Shown one piece after another: positions 26,427 to 35,287 of a stretch of DNA of 64,000 nt (position 1 is the first letter of the stretch; each line of letters starts with the position of its first letter). The stretch lies in assembly GCA_022447555.1 (NCBI GenBank), contig JAKVBF010000009.1, forward strand, positions 62,001 to 126,000, in the 5' to 3' direction. The DNA is from Mariniblastus sp. (GTDB lineage: Bacteria; Planctomycetota; Planctomycetia; Pirellulales; Pirellulaceae). Made by a program: the position numbers and the translations under genes. A model generated the notes under the pieces. The model was not told the DNA's origin. It made no database searches and saw only the letters and a list, made by a program, of their open reading frames with translations.

Positions 26427-28793
26427 CTAGACATTGTCTGGACGTTTTCCCACGATTTTCAAATTGCAAAACGCCAAACGGAATCGTTTCATTCCTTGTT
26501 CGGTAAAATCGACGCTGGCAATCCGTTTCATCTTGCTGCCAGATAATTCGGTGATCGTGCCGGTTCCATACTCTTCGTGTTCGACCAGCATTCCGGTTTC
26601 AAATCGTGAGGGGTGGGTTTTTGCGGCAGCCTGTTCGGCAAACTCCGCCCCGGTCATGAGGCGGGAAAGTGTCGGCTTGTTTTCCACTGGTTCGGGGGGG
26701 GTGGGCGATAAATCATGATCGGATTCGTCTTCTTCCTGTCCCCGTGAGTCCCGGTCGTCCGCATCGACCTGGATCGCTTCTTGCATCCAAGGATCGACTT
26801 CAAAAGGAACGTCATCAGCATTTTCAAATTCGTCATAGTCCAAGATGTCGGCCGTGGCCGGTTCCACGATTAGCATTTCAGATCGAGGCAATTCGAGCAG
26901 AAAGCGACTGGCAATGGCCGGCCAAAAAGCCCCACGTTTGAATCTTGAAATGCAACGACTTAACTGCAATTCCGATTGAGCTCGAGTGATACCCACAAAG
27001 AGCAGGCGACGTTCCTCTTCGATTTCTTCGTCGCTTTCCTGACTGCGCTCGTGTGGCAGGATCCCGTCTTCACAACCAACAATGAAAACCGAGGGGAACT
27101 CGAGGCCTTTCGCCGCGTGGATGGTCATGAGCGTGACGTAATTAGCGTCGGATTCCCAAGCATCCGTGTCACTGACAAGCGCCGTTTGCTCTAGGTAGGC
27201 TTCTAGGCCGCCATCTTCCGGATGTTCCATGTCGAATTCTTGGGCAGCAACGATCAATTCGTCAACATTACCGGCACGTTCGTGGCCCTCGTCGCTGCCG
27301 TCCATCACGAGCCATTCTCGGTAACCGGTTTCCGTAACGACCATCTTGATGATCGATTCGACATCGTCGGTGGCTAATACGGAGAGCTCATCGAATAACG
27401 CCACGAATTTCGCTACTTTTGTGGCGGCTGCTTTGGAAATGGTGCTGATCAAACCACACTGTCGCGCGGCGTCCAGCAAGCACATGTTCTCAGATCTTGC
27501 ATAGTTACGAATACGACCTAACGTGACTTTCCCAATTTTTCGCGAGGGGACGTTGACGATCCTTTCAAACGCAACGTTGTCACGTGGGTTGTTAAGTAAA
27601 TGGAGGTAAGCCAATACGTCCTTAATTTCACGACGCTGGTAAAACTCGTGACCGTTGACAATTTGATAAGGGATCCCCTCTTTCCGCAACGCATGTTCGA
27701 ACGATCGAGACAACCAGTTCGCTCGATAGAAGATGGCGTAGTCGCGTGGCTTCTTTTCACCTTTTTGAATCGCTAGCCGAATGTGGTCGGCGATATCCGA
27801 GGACTCCTCTCGAGGGGAGGGGTAGGTGACCAGTCGAACCGGTGACCCTTGTTGATTTTCAGTGACAAGATTTTTTTGTTTTCTTCTGAGATTGTTTCCG
27901 ATGAGTTGATCGGCGATGGAAAGAATGGATTTAGTGCTCCGGTAGTTTTGCTCAAGTCTCACGACGACGGTTTGTGGGTAATCCCGCTCGAACTCAAGAA
28001 TATTGTTCAAATTGGCCCCCCGCCAACCATAGATTGACTGGTCGGGGTCTCCGGTGACACCTAAATTTTGAACGTTGTGATTCAACAGTCGAATCAACTG
28101 ATATTGCGCGGCGTTTGTATCCTGATACTCGTCCACCATTACATACTGATAACGTTGATCGAGGCTTTCTCGTAACTCGGGGTTGTGGCGCAAGAGGTCC
28201 ACGGTGTGTAGAAGCAAATCGTCGAAATCGACCGCGTTCGCCAATTTTAATTGGGCCTGATATTCGGGGTACACACGGTTCATGATCTGATCCATGGGGT
28301 GTCCCGGGCGAGGGGTGAAATCTCCAGGGGTCAGTCCACTGCCTTTGAGAGTACTGATTTGATTGATCAGGGAATCCACAGAATAATGCTGTGAATTGAC
28401 ATCGGCGTTTTCAATAGCCTGTTTGGCAACCTTTTTAGAATCGGCCATGTCGTAAATGGAAAAATTTTCACTTAATCCCACCATCGCTGCGTGTTGGCGT
28501 AACAGTCGTGAACAAAAGCGGTGGAACGTTCCCGCCCATGTATGCGATCCGGGGACAAGTTTTCCGAGACGATTTCGCATCTCATCGGCTGCTTTGTTGG
28601 TGAATGTCAGCGAGAGGATCGACTGTGAAGGGACCCCTTGAGAAATCAGATATGCGATCCGGTGTGTGATGACGCGAGTCTTTCCACTGCCGGGTCCCGC
28701 GAGCATCAATAAAGGCCCTTCGAGATGCATCACCGCCTGCCGCTGAGCGTCATTGAGAGGGTCGATGATGGTTTGGGTAGTCGCGACGTGCAT
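26427..28793 (-). CDS. pcrA: UvrD/PcrA-type superfamily 1 DNA helicase
   Basis: A 788-residue 3'-5' helicase. LNDAQRQAV is the Q-motif region, AGPGSGKTRV (about 32-41) is motif I, and TFTNKAADEM is motif Ia. VDEYQDTN near 222-229 is motif II. GDPDQSIYGWRGA near 250-262, EQNYRSTKSIL, MTIHAAKGLEFPSVF and ERRLLFVGITRAQ are the later motifs. It acts in nucleotide-excision and mismatch repair and clears stalled complexes. The acidic linker and the C-terminal GMLVEHEEYGTGTITEL element, a Tudor-like domain binding RNA polymerase in PcrA, are present. The name pcrA or uvrD is a matter of convention here. Confidence 0.96.
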   Translation of the reverse strand: MHVATTQTIIDPLNDAQRQAVMHLEGPLLMLAGPGSGKTRVITHRIAYLISQGVPSQSILSLTFTNKAADEMRNRLGKLVPGSHTWAGTFHRFCSRLLRQHAAMVGLSENFSIYDMADSKKVAKQAIENADVNSQHYSVDSLINQISTLKGSGLTPGDFTPRPGHPMDQIMNRVYPEYQAQLKLANAVDFDDLLLHTVDLLRHNPELRESLDQRYQYVMVDEYQDTNAAQYQLIRLLNHNVQNLGVTGDPDQSIYGWRGANLNNILEFERDYPQTVVVRLEQNYRSTKSILSIADQLIGNNLRRKQKNLVTENQQGSPVRLVTYPSPREESSDIADHIRLAIQKGEKKPRDYAIFYRANWLSRSFEHALRKEGIPYQIVNGHEFYQRREIKDVLAYLHLLNNPRDNVAFERIVNVPSRKIGKVTLGRIRNYARSENMCLLDAARQCGLISTISKAAATKVAKFVALFDELSVLATDDVESIIKMVVTETGYREWLVMDGSDEGHERAGNVDELIVAAQEFDMEHPEDGGLEAYLEQTALVSDTDAWESDANYVTLMTIHAAKGLEFPSVFIVGCEDGILPHERSQESDEEIEEERRLLFVGITRAQSELQLSRCISRFKRGAFWPAIASRFLLELPRSEMLIVEPATADILDYDEFENADDVPFEVDPWMQEAIQVDADDRDSRGQEEDESDHDLSPTPPEPVENKPTLSRLMTGAEFAEQAAAKTHPSRFETGMLVEHEEYGTGTITELSGSKMKRIASVDFTEQGMKRFRLAFCNLKIVGKRPDNV

Positions 28794-28814
28794 CAGCGTT
28801 TAAGGGGAGATTAA

Positions 28815-28853
28815 GGGTTGCTAGCGTAGGGTTGCTAGTGTGGGGTTGTAGCG
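28815..28853. repeat. Imperfect 14-bp tandem repeat upstream of the helicase gene
   Basis: Three head-to-tail copies near GGGTTGCTAGCGTA: 28815-28828 and 28829-28842 differ at two bases, and a degenerate copy runs to about 28853. They lie within 60 bases of the helicase start on its promoter side, and upstream of the alpha-CTD-like gene on the other strand. They could be operator sites or simple slippage products. Confidence 0.7.
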
Positions 28854-29020
28854 TTCAATCAGTAAGAAAAAAAATTGTTTGGCAGGCTGATCGAAATCCT
28901 CAGACCATATGGTATATTTTGAGTTCGTTGAGGCAAGGACGAGCGCCGAAAGAATACCGAATTGGTGGAGGCGTCCTTAGCAGCCCATGATTGTTAATAA
29001 CACTAGGGAGGGACCCCCCG

Positions 29021-29296
29021 ATGGCGAAGACGCGTATACCGCTTAGCGCAGCCGAAGAAGAATCACGGAATTTACACGAGAAATTAGAACTCAGTACGGC
29101 TGAAATAGGCTTGACGGTTCGAACGACGAATTGTTTAGAAGAGCGGGGAATTTTTACCGTTCGTGACCTCCTGAACACGACGCGCGTTGAGTTGCTCAGT
29201 ATTTCTAACTTTGGTGAAAAAACACTTGATGAAGTTTATCGCTCTCTTGAAGCGATTGGATTTCACCGGCCTAGTTCCGACGTCAAGCCTCGATAA
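29021..29296 (+). CDS. Free-standing RNA polymerase alpha C-terminal-domain-like protein
   Basis: The start at ATG 29021 is fixed by GGGAGGG about 6-12 bases upstream, giving 91 residues; the frame opens 30 bases earlier without support. The core LELSTAEIGLTVRTTNCLEERGIFTVRDLL and then LLSISNFGEKTLDEVYRSLEAIGF is the double helix-hairpin-helix fold of the RNA polymerase alpha C-terminal domain, with NFG-x-K-x-LDE characteristic. There is no alpha N-terminal assembly domain, so this is not RpoA itself. It may bind DNA or activators independently. An intrinsic terminator follows at 29333. Confidence 0.87.
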   Translation: MAKTRIPLSAAEEESRNLHEKLELSTAEIGLTVRTTNCLEERGIFTVRDLLNTTRVELLSISNFGEKTLDEVYRSLEAIGFHRPSSDVKPR

Positions 29297-29332
29297 TTAT
29301 TCTCGAATGGTTGGAACAAGTTTGAAACCATA

Positions 29333-29360
29333 AGCTCTCTTTAATAAAGAGGGCTTTTTT
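29333..29360 (+). terminator. Intrinsic terminator after the alpha-CTD-like gene
   Basis: A stem of about ten pairs (AGCTCTCTTT with AAAGAGGGCT, one G-T pair) around a 3-base loop, followed by a run of six T. It lies 36 bases downstream of the stop and closes a single-gene transcript. Confidence 0.85.
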
Positions 29361-29839
29361 CGTAGGCCTGATTTTAATCCCATGTTCTGGGGGGCGGTTT
29401 GGCTTACCGGAACATTCTATTGGTCCTCTCAATCCACTAGGCCGAGTAAGCAAATCAATCGATTGTCCAAAAGAGAGGCAGACTATCCTGCCTCTTGTTA
29501 TCGACTCCTTCTACAAAGCAATTTTTCCAGATTCGCGTGTTGGCTGGTTAACATCATTTTCTGTATGTAAACCATCGCACTCTCGGCGGTCTAAGCTTTT
29601 CTCTTGCCTCAATGCGTTCTGGGGCTGCTGTTATACGACATCACTTGGTGTCTTTATGCGACGTTGTCACTGGCCCTGCGTATTTTGCCAGCTATCTGTG
29701 TTTTCCTTTTCCAACAAATCCGTTTCTACGAAGCATCTTCGCATTTTTGGAGAAACGTGAGCTATGTTTTCTAACGAGTTCCTTGTGCGGTATCACAACG
29801 CAACTTTTTAAACAAACTCTAAACAGGTAAGAGCATATT
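29361..29839. other. Intergenic region upstream of the tad genes
   Basis: About 480 bases. Frames here (29382-29570 and 29612-29830) lack convincing starts and composition. A perfect 8-bp hairpin, AGAGGCAG/CTGCCTCT with a 6-base loop, lies at 29474-29495. On the minus strand it is followed by a short T-run, so it could be a weak terminator or an mRNA structure. The tad promoter is presumably near the downstream end. Confidence 0.4.
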
Positions 29840-31141
29840 ATGACGACGGTCCAATCTCCTCAGGTAAGTGGCTTTGATAAACTCAAGCAACGAATCCACC
29901 AAAAGTTGATTGGCAAGTTAGATTTGACTCGAGTGGGTGAGCTGGAAGGGGATGTTCTGCGAAGAGAGATCAAGGTCGTGATCGAGCATCTATGCGATGA
30001 CGAAAACAATCTTTTGAACCGGCAAGAGCGTGAGCGACTGGTCGAGGAGGTGCTGGATGAAACATTCGGGCTTGGGCCGCTCGAATTACTTTTAAAAGAT
30101 CCCACGATCAGTGATATTTTGATCAACGGCCCCAAGAATATTTATTGTGAGCGTGGGGGCAAAATGGAACGCTCCAGAGTGGAATTTCGTGACAACCAAC
30201 ATCTCTTGCAAATTATTGATCGTATTGTCTCCAAGGTGGGGCGCCGCGTCGATGAGACATGTCCCATGGTGGATGCTCGTTTGGAAGACGGCTCGCGGGT
30301 CAACGCCATCATCCCTCCATTGGCTCTGGACGGGGCGGCGATGTCGATCCGACGGTTTGGTTCAAATCCACTTCGTTTAGAGGATCTTTTAAATTATAAG
30401 GCGTTTACACCTGAGATGGTGATGTTGCTTGAGGCGGCTATGAAGGCTCGATTAAACATTATCATTAGCGGTGGTACCGGTTCGGGTAAAACAACCCTGT
30501 TAAACACTTTATCGAGTTTTATTTCCAATAAGGACCGGATCGTCACGATCGAAGATGCTGCTGAATTACAGTTGCAACAGGAACACATTGTTCGTCTGGA
30601 AACACGGCCCCCGAATATTGAAGGCAAGGGCCAAGTGACAGCGACCGACCTTGTTCGAAATTGCCTAAGGATGCGGCCAGAAAGAATCATCATTGGTGAG
30701 TGCCGAGGACCCGAGGCGTTGGATATGTTGCAGGCAATGAATACGGGACATGATGGATCGTTAACAACCACACATGCCAATTCGCCTCGTGATTGTATTT
30801 CTAGACTCGAGACATTGATCATGATGTCCGGTTTTGAATTGCCGATGAAAGCGATGAGAACACAGATTGCGAGCGCGGTCGATTTGATTGTCCAAGCGAA
30901 TCGGTTGCAGGGAGGAGCTAGGAAAGTAACGCATGTGACGGAGGTTTGCGGTATGGAGAATGAAACCATTGTCATGCAGGATGTTTTTCGGTTCGTTCAA
31001 GACGGTGTAGATGAAGAGGGCGGTGCGCAAGGCCGTTTTGTCTGCACTGGAGTGCGGCCCAAGTGCATGGATCGACTCGAAGCTGCGGGAATTAACTTGC
31101 CAGCCAGTATTTTTCGTGAGCGCGTCATGATGACGGATTGA
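29840..31141 (+). CDS. tadA: TadA/CpaF-type secretion ATPase
   Basis: A 433-residue hexameric ATPase that powers a Tad (tight adherence) pilus or related type II/IV secretion machine at the cytoplasmic membrane. The N-terminal helical domain (about 1-100) is followed by [24 protein letters not shown] near 209-221 is Walker [10 protein letters not shown] near 236-244 is the Asp-box region. [38 protein letters not shown] near 278-315 is Walker B and the His-box. tadB and tadC follow in the same direction, so the operon core is clear. Confidence 0.95.
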   Translation: MTTVQSPQVSGFDKLKQRIHQKLIGKLDLTRVGELEGDVLRREIKVVIEHLCDDENNLLNRQERERLVEEVLDETFGLGPLELLLKDPTISDILINGPKNIYCERGGKMERSRVEFRDNQHLLQIIDRIVSKVGRRVDETCPMVDARLEDGSRVNAIIPPLALDGAAMSIRRFGSNPLRLEDLLNYKAFTPEMVMLLEAAMKARLNIIISGGTGSGKTTLLNTLSSFISNKDRIVTIEDAAELQLQQEHIVRLETRPPNIEGKGQVTATDLVRNCLRMRPERIIIGECRGPEALDMLQAMNTGHDGSLTTTHANSPRDCISRLETLIMMSGFELPMKAMRTQIASAVDLIVQANRLQGGARKVTHVTEVCGMENETIVMQDVFRFVQDGVDEEGGAQGRFVCTGVRPKCMDRLEAAGINLPASIFRERVMMTD

Positions 31142-31196
31142 TTGATTCAGCAGAAACCGGTTAACACCGTTCGCCTTCAACCAGTGACCTTATAGC

Positions 31197-32165
31197 ATGG
31201 TTTTTTATATCTTGATGGGTACGATCGTTCTCGGTATCGCGGGAATGATTTACGGCGCCTCAATGTTTTTCGCGGCGGACGCGGACTCGGTGAATAGAAG
31301 GCTGGATGCCCTGACGAGCAATGGGGGGCGGGGGGTGACCCAGAGAGAATCGGAAAGTAGTGATTCCGTTCTGAAATCACCTCTCGATGACACACCCAAT
31401 CACTTGGAAAAGTTCGTGTCGAGGTTTTTCAACCTATCGGCCTTCATTGAGCAATCTGGATTGAAGATTGAAGTCAGTCATTTCTTCTTTATAACCATGG
31501 GATCAGGTGCCGTTTTAACATTCTTGTTTCTGATCCTTTCGCCTCTCAAATCAATCTCGCCACTTGTCCTGGGTTCAGGCATGCTGATCCCTTTCGGGTA
31601 TGTCTGGATCGTGCGCAGCCGTCGTTTAAAGCGTTTCGCCACACAGCTCCCTGAGGCCCTTGATCTGATTACCCAAGCGCTCAGGGCAGGCCAGAGTCTT
31701 TCGGCGGGCATTCAGTTAGTGGGTCAGCAGATGCAGGAACCTTTGGGTCCAGAATTCAAACGCTGCTTCGAACAACAAAATCTTGGAGTCGCGTTGGAAG
31801 ACTCGCTTAAGGGGATGGTCGATCGGATCCCTAATCTTGACCTTCAATTTTTTGCCACATCGGTGATGTTGCAACGTCAGACCGGCGGTGATCTTGCCGA
31901 GATTCTCGACAAAATCGGAAAACTGATTCGAGAGCGGTTTCAAATTTGGGGCCAGATTCAATCGTTAACCGGTGAAGGCCGTTTGTCCGGAATTGTGTTG
32001 CTCTCGTTGCCGCCCGCGTTGTTCGCGGTGATGCTGCGACTTAATCATGACTATGTAATGCTGCTTTTCGAGGATCCGCTCGGAAAGCAGATGTTGATGT
32101 TTGGGATCGTCATGCAGTTGCTTGGTGCGGCGGCGATTAAAAAAATCATTACGATCAAAGTTTAA
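31197..32165 (+). CDS. tadB: TadB-type inner-membrane platform protein
   Basis: A 322-residue type II secretion F-domain protein. One N-terminal transmembrane helix is present, then a charged stretch, two helices near 95-140, and the F domain starting RFATQLPEALDLITQALRAGQSLSAGIQLVG (about 145-175). Two final helices follow near 265-285 and 300-318. It forms the inner-membrane core with TadC and is driven by TadA. The TAA stop overlaps the ATG of tadC by one base (TAATG), so the two are translationally coupled. Confidence 0.92.
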   Translation: MVFYILMGTIVLGIAGMIYGASMFFAADADSVNRRLDALTSNGGRGVTQRESESSDSVLKSPLDDTPNHLEKFVSRFFNLSAFIEQSGLKIEVSHFFFITMGSGAVLTFLFLILSPLKSISPLVLGSGMLIPFGYVWIVRSRRLKRFATQLPEALDLITQALRAGQSLSAGIQLVGQQMQEPLGPEFKRCFEQQNLGVALEDSLKGMVDRIPNLDLQFFATSVMLQRQTGGDLAEILDKIGKLIRERFQIWGQIQSLTGEGRLSGIVLLSLPPALFAVMLRLNHDYVMLLFEDPLGKQMLMFGIVMQLLGAAAIKKIITIKV

Positions 32166-33193
32166 TGGACCGCTTCGTTCTGGGATACGCAACAATGTCG
32201 AATGCATTACCGCTGGTTTTGATATTATCACAAGTCGACTTCGTGGCCTTGCTGCCGTTTGCCGTTTTTGGAGCGATTGCCGTCGGAGCCTGGGCTATTT
32301 CAGACGTTCTGTTTAATGGAACATCTAAATCAGACGAACGCCTAATGTTGATGAAACAAGAGACGCGGGGTGAGCAGGATGCGACGGGATCTCCAAGGGG
32401 TCCTCGTAAAAATGAGGGGATCACTCGGTTACTGGCCAAAGCGAGTCCCGCTTTAGGAGAGGTGCTTAAGCCTACGAAGGCAGTAGAACTCAGTCGGCAA
32501 AGGCAAAAACTGGCAGAAGCAGGTTTTCGAAGTGACCAAGCGCCCGCATTGTTCAATACGTTGAAAATGATCCTGGCGATCATTGGATTTGTTTTTGGGG
32601 GAGGTGGGGCCATTTTATTTAACGGGATAAATTTATTTGCACTGACCTATACCTTAGTAACTGCCGGTCTCTTTCTTTTTATTCCTGAATTTATTCTGAC
32701 GTTAATAGCCAAATCGCGAAAAGAGAAAGTTTTTCTTGGGTTGCCTGATGCGTTGGACTTGATGGTTGTTTGCGTTGAAGCGGGTCTAGGGTTGGATCAG
32801 GCAATGCGGAAAGTTGCCGACGAATTATCACGGGCGCAGCCTGTGATTGCGAGCGAATTCGGTGTGTGTAATCAACAACTGCAAATGGGTAAACCGCGAG
32901 AGGACGTATTAAGGGAGCTAGGGGGGCGTAATGGAGTCGATGATTTGAAGACGTTGGCGTCGATCATGATTCAGGTTGATAAATTTGGGACGTCCATTGG
33001 AAAAGCATTGAGAACTAAAAGCGAAGCGATGCGTCTACGAAGAAGACAATTGGCCGAAGAGAAGGCAGCGAAAACCGCCGTTAAACTTATCTTCCCCCTC
33101 GTTATTTTCATTTTTCCCGGAATCTTCGTTGTACTCGTTGGTCCCGCTGCAATTACGATGGTCAACGAAATGCTGCCGGCTTTACAAAAGTAA
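32165..33193 (+). CDS. tadC: TadC-type inner-membrane platform protein
   Basis: A 342-residue protein paralogous to TadB. It has an N-terminal helix (about 14-45), a charged linker, two helices near 133-180, and the F domain VFLGLPDALDLMVVCVEAGLGLDQAMRKVADEL (about 193-225). MIQVDKFGTSIGKALR follows, then a final helix near 305-330. The start ATG at 32165 shares its A with the tadB stop. After it the operon appears to end; pilin and assembly genes (flp, cpaB, tadZ, rcpA) are not in this window, except for the unlinked secretin at 61433. Confidence 0.92.
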   Translation: MDRFVLGYATMSNALPLVLILSQVDFVALLPFAVFGAIAVGAWAISDVLFNGTSKSDERLMLMKQETRGEQDATGSPRGPRKNEGITRLLAKASPALGEVLKPTKAVELSRQRQKLAEAGFRSDQAPALFNTLKMILAIIGFVFGGGGAILFNGINLFALTYTLVTAGLFLFIPEFILTLIAKSRKEKVFLGLPDALDLMVVCVEAGLGLDQAMRKVADELSRAQPVIASEFGVCNQQLQMGKPREDVLRELGGRNGVDDLKTLASIMIQVDKFGTSIGKALRTKSEAMRLRRRQLAEEKAAKTAVKLIFPLVIFIFPGIFVVLVGPAAITMVNEMLPALQK

Positions 33194-33380
33194 AGTGCTT
33201 CGCTTCATTTTGTTGCAGGAACTATCGATTTCCTCACACCGCGGTACCGATTACGGGCCGATATCAGTTTTAGGGAGAGCTTGCCAACCAACGGGATCTT
33301 AAACGCTTTTTTCCATAGAAGTGTGTTAGATCACAAAGTGTATTTCGTGCTGAAACGCAATCAATAAAACGGAGTCTTTC

Positions 33381-34061
33381 ATGTCTAATGTGTCGCCATG
33401 GATAATCTTCTCGGTTCTGAGTCTTATTGGCGTTGGCTCGGTAGTCGGCCAGTCGTGCGAAACTTGTTTGGATTCGGTTCCGTCTCAACTAATGGTTGCT
33501 GGCCTGAGTGATTGCCCTGCTGGACGAGGGTGTCATCATCCTACCGCCGGCTTAGGAGGGAAACTGAATTTTCGAGCGCGGGTTCACCACTTGAAAGAGT
33601 TCAACCATCTGGTTTCACAGCGTAATGTTGCGTGGCCTAAACCCTTTACGTGTGCCGATCGTCAGCTGTATTTTAAAATGTGGGAGCCCATGTTAGATAC
33701 GGGATGGCGAGCGTCTTGTGTTTTAAACCATCGTCACTTCGTTGAAGGAACTGTGGATTTGAATCAAGCCGGTCGAATGAAATTGGCTGCTATTATGAAG
33801 AACCATGCCGTGGGGCAGAAAGCCTTTTATATTGCTCGGGACCAACCCATTGAACTCTCCATCAAACGATTGGAAACCGTTAAGCGAACGGTTCAGCAGT
33901 GGTACGGCTTAGGTGACGTGTTCGAGATTGCCTTCACCGACTTGGAGCCCGTAAAGGGAGATGGCTTGAGAACCCAGAATGTCGGTCAGCTGTATAGCGA
34001 CCAAACACCTCCTCCTGTCATTCCCGTCGCAACAGGGACTGGTTTTTCTGGTGGCGGATAA
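33381..34061 (+). CDS. Exported Cys-containing protein of unknown function
   Basis: A 226-residue protein with GGAG 7 bases before the ATG and a signal peptide ending near VVGQS. The mature part starts with a cysteine-rich stretch (SCETCLDSV, then DCPAGRGCHHPTAGLGG) and has further cysteines in FTCADRQLY and ASCVLNHRHF, so disulfides or a metal/haem site are possible. The C-terminus is Pro/Val/Gly-rich, ending in GTGFSGGG. The adjacent CxxC-like and CHH elements do not make a clear CxxCH haem motif. It follows tadC by 190 bases; whether it belongs to the tad unit is open. I do not recognise a family. Confidence 0.72.
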   Translation: MSNVSPWIIFSVLSLIGVGSVVGQSCETCLDSVPSQLMVAGLSDCPAGRGCHHPTAGLGGKLNFRARVHHLKEFNHLVSQRNVAWPKPFTCADRQLYFKMWEPMLDTGWRASCVLNHRHFVEGTVDLNQAGRMKLAAIMKNHAVGQKAFYIARDQPIELSIKRLETVKRTVQQWYGLGDVFEIAFTDLEPVKGDGLRTQNVGQLYSDQTPPPVIPVATGTGFSGGG

Positions 34062-34175
34062 ACCATTCTTGGTAGACGCGTGATTTTTCTAATCCTACGG
34101 CCTTGGTCATTTAATGAGCAGGGCTTTTTGCATATATTAGGACTTCCTCGAAAAAGAATGTATGGAGTGGAAGAT

Positions 34176-34346
34176 ATGGATAAGAAAGCCAAAAAGAAGA
34201 TAGAAGTTCTTAGGAAACGGTTGGAGAAATTACAAACTCAGTTAAAAGGTGCCAAAGAGCAAATGGACGATCCAAGTGAGGTCCAGTCATTGGAAGACGA
34301 TATTGCAAACATTCATTCCGAAGTCAATGAACTCAAAAATAGCTAA
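34176..34346 (+). CDS. Small coiled-coil protein
   Basis: A 56-residue, highly charged protein from ATG 34176 with GGAAG just upstream; the frame is open further up but that part lacks support. The sequence from MDKKAKKKIEVLRKRLEKLQTQ through LEDDIANIHSEVNELK has heptad spacing of Leu/Ile over nearly its whole length, so it should form a coiled coil. It has no signal or membrane segment. It stands 35 bases before truB on the same strand. The function is unknown; small coiled-coil proteins of this kind are common in planctomycetes. Confidence 0.7.
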   Translation: MDKKAKKKIEVLRKRLEKLQTQLKGAKEQMDDPSEVQSLEDDIANIHSEVNELKNS

Positions 34347-34381
34347 ATCGCCAACGCTGTTTAGTTCGGAGTAAGCCACAC

Positions 34382-35287
34382 TTGTTCGGTTTTTTAAATA
34401 TCAAAAAACCGGTGGGCATAACGTCGAGAGATGTTGTCAATCGGGTGCAGAGGCTGGTTAAACCGTTAAAGGTGGGCCATACAGGGACTTTGGATCCTTT
34501 GGCTTCTGGGGTTTTAGTATTGGCCATCGGGCCGGCAACGCGTCTGGCCAAGTACTTGCTGCATCACTCAAAACATTACCGAGGTCGTTTTAAATTAGGT
34601 TGTTCGAGTCCGACCGATGATACGGAAGTCGAGCTCACCTATCTTTCGCCTGCCCCCAAAATTAGCGAGGCTGAATTGGAGGCCACGGTAGCACGTTTTC
34701 GCGGCAACATTCGGCAGCGCCCGCCCGCGTATTCTGCGGTGAAAATAAACGGCCAACGGTCTTACCGTTTAGCTAGAAAAGGAGAGGACTTCGAAGTTCC
34801 AGCACGAGAGGTGACGATTCACGAACTGAACGTGAGTCGTTATCAGGCGCCGGATTTCGAACTCGAAATTCACTGTTCAGGCGGGACCTATGTCCGTGCG
34901 TTGGGCCGTGATATTGGCATTCATTTGGGCTCTGGTGCTGTCATGACCGGACTGAGCCGAACGGGTATCGGTCGGTTCCAAATTCAGGATTCATTGGATT
35001 TTGACGCGGTCGATAGACCTGCAATCGCGCGACATTTAGTGTCGCCTTTGCAATGCCTTCCGGAGATTCCGCGAGTTACCGTCGGTAAAGAGTGCATCGA
35101 AAAGCTCGCAGTCGGTAAAAGCCTTGAGCTTGAACAGACTCAGACGTCGGACCTGCTGGCTGCCGTTGATAAAAAGGCGAGATTATTAGCATTGATGGTT
35201 CGGAAGGAGAATGAAGGTTATCGGCCTACCACTAACTTTGTCCATTATTGGTTGCAGCTGGATCACCAGTCTAAGGAATCTTCGTAA
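34382..35287 (+). CDS. truB: tRNA pseudouridine(55) synthase TruB
   Basis: A 301-residue enzyme making pseudouridine-55 in the T-loop of tRNA. The start is TTG 34382 with GGAG about 10 bases upstream. FLNIKKPVGITSRDVV opens the fold. GHTGTLDPLASGVL near 33-46 carries the catalytic aspartate at about residue 38. RFRGNIRQRPPAYSAVKINGQRSYRLAR near 107-134 is the tyrosine-containing motif II. CSGGTYVRALGRDIG near 167-181 is motif III. The 3' end overlaps the convergent sulfotransferase gene by 25 bases. Confidence 0.95.
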   Translation: MFGFLNIKKPVGITSRDVVNRVQRLVKPLKVGHTGTLDPLASGVLVLAIGPATRLAKYLLHHSKHYRGRFKLGCSSPTDDTEVELTYLSPAPKISEAELEATVARFRGNIRQRPPAYSAVKINGQRSYRLARKGEDFEVPAREVTIHELNVSRYQAPDFELEIHCSGGTYVRALGRDIGIHLGSGAVMTGLSRTGIGRFQIQDSLDFDAVDRPAIARHLVSPLQCLPEIPRVTVGKECIEKLAVGKSLELEQTQTSDLLAAVDKKARLLALMVRKENEGYRPTTNFVHYWLQLDHQSKESS

